Assembly (NCBI RefSeq): GCF_008039615.1
Contig: NZ_VDUZ01000059.1
Span: 1-53,683, forward strand
DNA length: 53,683 nucleotides
DNA from: Vineibacter terrae
GTDB lineage: Bacteria; Pseudomonadota; Alphaproteobacteria; Reyranellales; Reyranellaceae
Reading direction: 5' to 3'
The translations under genes and the position numbers were made by a program. This document shows, one piece after another, positions 52,381-53,683 of this stretch. The notes below the pieces were generated by a model. It made no database searches. It was given only the letters and a program-made list of their open reading frames with translations, and was not told the origin of the DNA. Positions within the stretch are counted from its first letter, which is position 1. Each line of letters opens with the position of its first letter.

Positions 52381-53683
52381 TCAACCCAGCGTGCGGATAT
52401 AGGCTTCCAGGGCGGCGCGGGCGGTGTCGACGGCCTTCTCGGCGTCGGCCCGCTGCTTGGCCAGCGTCTCCAGCTCGGTCTCCTGCCGGTCGAGCGTCGC
52501 CAGGTAGCGGCGCTGCAGGTCGGAGTTCGCCGGCACGCTCTTGAGGTTGTCGCGGATGCGCTGCTGCTCCTGCGCGATGCGCGTGCGCTGCGCCTCGCCC
52601 TGCTCCGCCTTCTTTTCCGCCGCCTTCACCGCGCCCTGCAGCTGCACGATCCGCGACAGCGCATCGCGGGTCTTCTGGTCGAACTGCCGGGCCTTGGCGA
52701 AGTAGGCGATGCGGTCCTCGTCGCCGTCGAGCAGCTCCAGCTCCTCGACGACGGTCTGCTCCTGCATCACCTCGAACGTGTGCGACTCGCCACCCTTCAG
52801 GTCGAACGGAATGCGGTACTTGCCTTCGATCTGGCCGACATCCTTGCCCTCGACCTTCATCAGCTTCCAGCCGTCGAGCCTGGGCGTCTCGACCAGCAGC
52901 TGGCGGTCCTCCTTGGCCGGTGCCTTCACCCGATAGGTCATCGTCTGGCGCTGCAGCATCTCGTAGCGCAGCACGCCTTGCACGATGCTGCCCTTGAGCA
53001 GCGTCTCGGTGGTGCCTGTCTCGGCCTCGACGGTCACCTTCTGGTCCAGGGCATAGCTCAGCAGCCGGTTCTCACCGGCCGGCAACGCCGACAACCGGGC
53101 GTCACCGACATAGGCCACCATGCCGGCGGCATCGCGCTCGTAGAGCGTGATCACGCCCGGCGGCAGGCCGGTGCTGCCATTGTTCTCCAGCCGCACCGAG
53201 GCCAGCGGGTGGCGCGGATGCGTCTCGGGCTGGAACAGCGCCTGGCGCTTCACCGGCACCTCGCCGTTGATGATCGGCACCGACAGCGTGCGGCCATTGG
53301 CGACCGAGACCGCGCTGGGGAAGCGGAAGACGACCTGGGTCAGGGCCTCCTGGGCGGCAACCTGCTCGACCGGCGGCGCCACCACAGCCGGCGCCGACGC
53401 GCCCGCGGCCTGCTTGGGCATCCCGCGGCTGTCGCGGCCTGGGGCCATCTCCATGCGGGGCGCCATCGCGGGCGCTGGCGCCGGTGGGGGCGGCGGCGGC
53501 GCGCCGGCAACCGGCACCGAGCCCTGATCCGTGCGCGGCATCAGCCGCCCCATGACGTCGACCGGCACGTAGGGGCGGTCGACGTAGTAGGATTGATACA
53601 GCGCCTGCCGGAACGCCACCGGATGCCCCGACACCAGCGTCAGGTCCACATCCTTCCAGTCCTGGCCGCTCATGTTCTCCACA
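52381..53683 (-). CDS. DUF4139 domain-containing protein (5' end outside window)
   Basis: About 434 codons to the right edge, N-terminus missing. The segment MSGQDWKDVDLTLVSGHPVAFRQALY is the DUF4139 entry motif. It is followed by a Pro/Ala-rich insert, FRFPSAVSVANGRTLSVPI, SLPAGENRLLSYALDQKV-type text and a C-terminal coiled coil (LQGAVKAAEKKAEQGEAQRT... to LEAYIRTLG). Function unknown; family members are often exported. The in-frame GTG at 53682 is not a start, since the family domain is already under way there. Confidence 0.86.
   Translation of the reverse strand, partial: VENMSGQDWKDVDLTLVSGHPVAFRQALYQSYYVDRPYVPVDVMGRLMPRTDQGSVPVAGAPPPPPPAPAPAMAPRMEMAPGRDSRGMPKQAAGASAPAVVAPPVEQVAAQEALTQVVFRFPSAVSVANGRTLSVPIINGEVPVKRQALFQPETHPRHPLASVRLENNGSTGLPPGVITLYERDAAGMVAYVGDARLSALPAGENRLLSYALDQKVTVEAETGTTETLLKGSIVQGVLRYEMLQRQTMTYRVKAPAKEDRQLLVETPRLDGWKLMKVEGKDVGQIEGKYRIPFDLKGGESHTFEVMQEQTVVEELELLDGDEDRIAYFAKARQFDQKTRDALSRIVQLQGAVKAAEKKAEQGEAQRTRIAQEQQRIRDNLKSVPANSDLQRRYLATLDRQETELETLAKQRADAEKAVDTARAALEAYIRTLG

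Overview
The window is a very GC-rich chromosomal segment, most likely from an alphaproteobacterium. The evidence is a MipZ-type division-plane ATPase, a DUF1489 protein, and several Liv/Dpp/Bug-type uptake systems paired with CaiB-type CoA transferases. Genus cannot be assigned from sequence alone. No rRNA, tRNA, CRISPR array, intact insertion sequence or phage was found. Both ends cut through genes.

Layout. 1-6139 (minus): a very large autotransporter-type passenger with two repeat classes, including an almost perfect 195-bp tandem array; its C-terminus lies beyond the left edge. 6348-11351: mipZ, a molybdopterin oxidoreductase and a divergent acyl-CoA synthetase. 11598-19699: DUF1489, then a bacterial alpha-2-macroglobulin with a thioester motif and pbpC, a known periplasmic defence/repair pair. 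19794-22731: CoA transferase, GntR/FCD regulator and Bug-type binding protein. 22781-25075: a broken monooxygenase-like gene, a CGNR zinc-finger regulator and a diacylglycerol-kinase-like gene.

25349-34254 is a coherent catabolic block: N-acyl-D-amino-acid deacylase-like amidohydrolase, LacI regulator, a complete Liv-type ABC importer (two ATPases, two permeases, binding protein) and a class III aminotransferase. 34255-36387 is a scarred, partly AT-rich patch: a duplicated fragment of a GFA-family gene is fused to a decapitated HigB/RelE-type toxin next to an intact XRE antitoxin, followed by the intact GFA gene. 36661-38055: membrane-anchored trypsin-like protease and DUF350 protein.

38216-48342 is a second catabolic/transport block on the plus strand: EamA transporter, CoA transferase, GSA-type class III aminotransferase, phosphotriesterase-family hydrolase and a complete Dpp/Opp-type importer. 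48401-51844 (minus): biotin-dependent acyl-CoA carboxylase alpha subunit (probably methylcrotonyl-CoA), a small secreted protein and a crotonase-fold protein. A DUF4139 protein runs off the right edge.

A recurring theme is dispersed palindromic elements of at least four families. They sit between genes but also intrude into coding sequence: one supplies about 35 residues of the PbpC N-terminus, another supplies the C-terminus of the DppF-like ATPase, and one covers the start of the phosphotriesterase-family gene.
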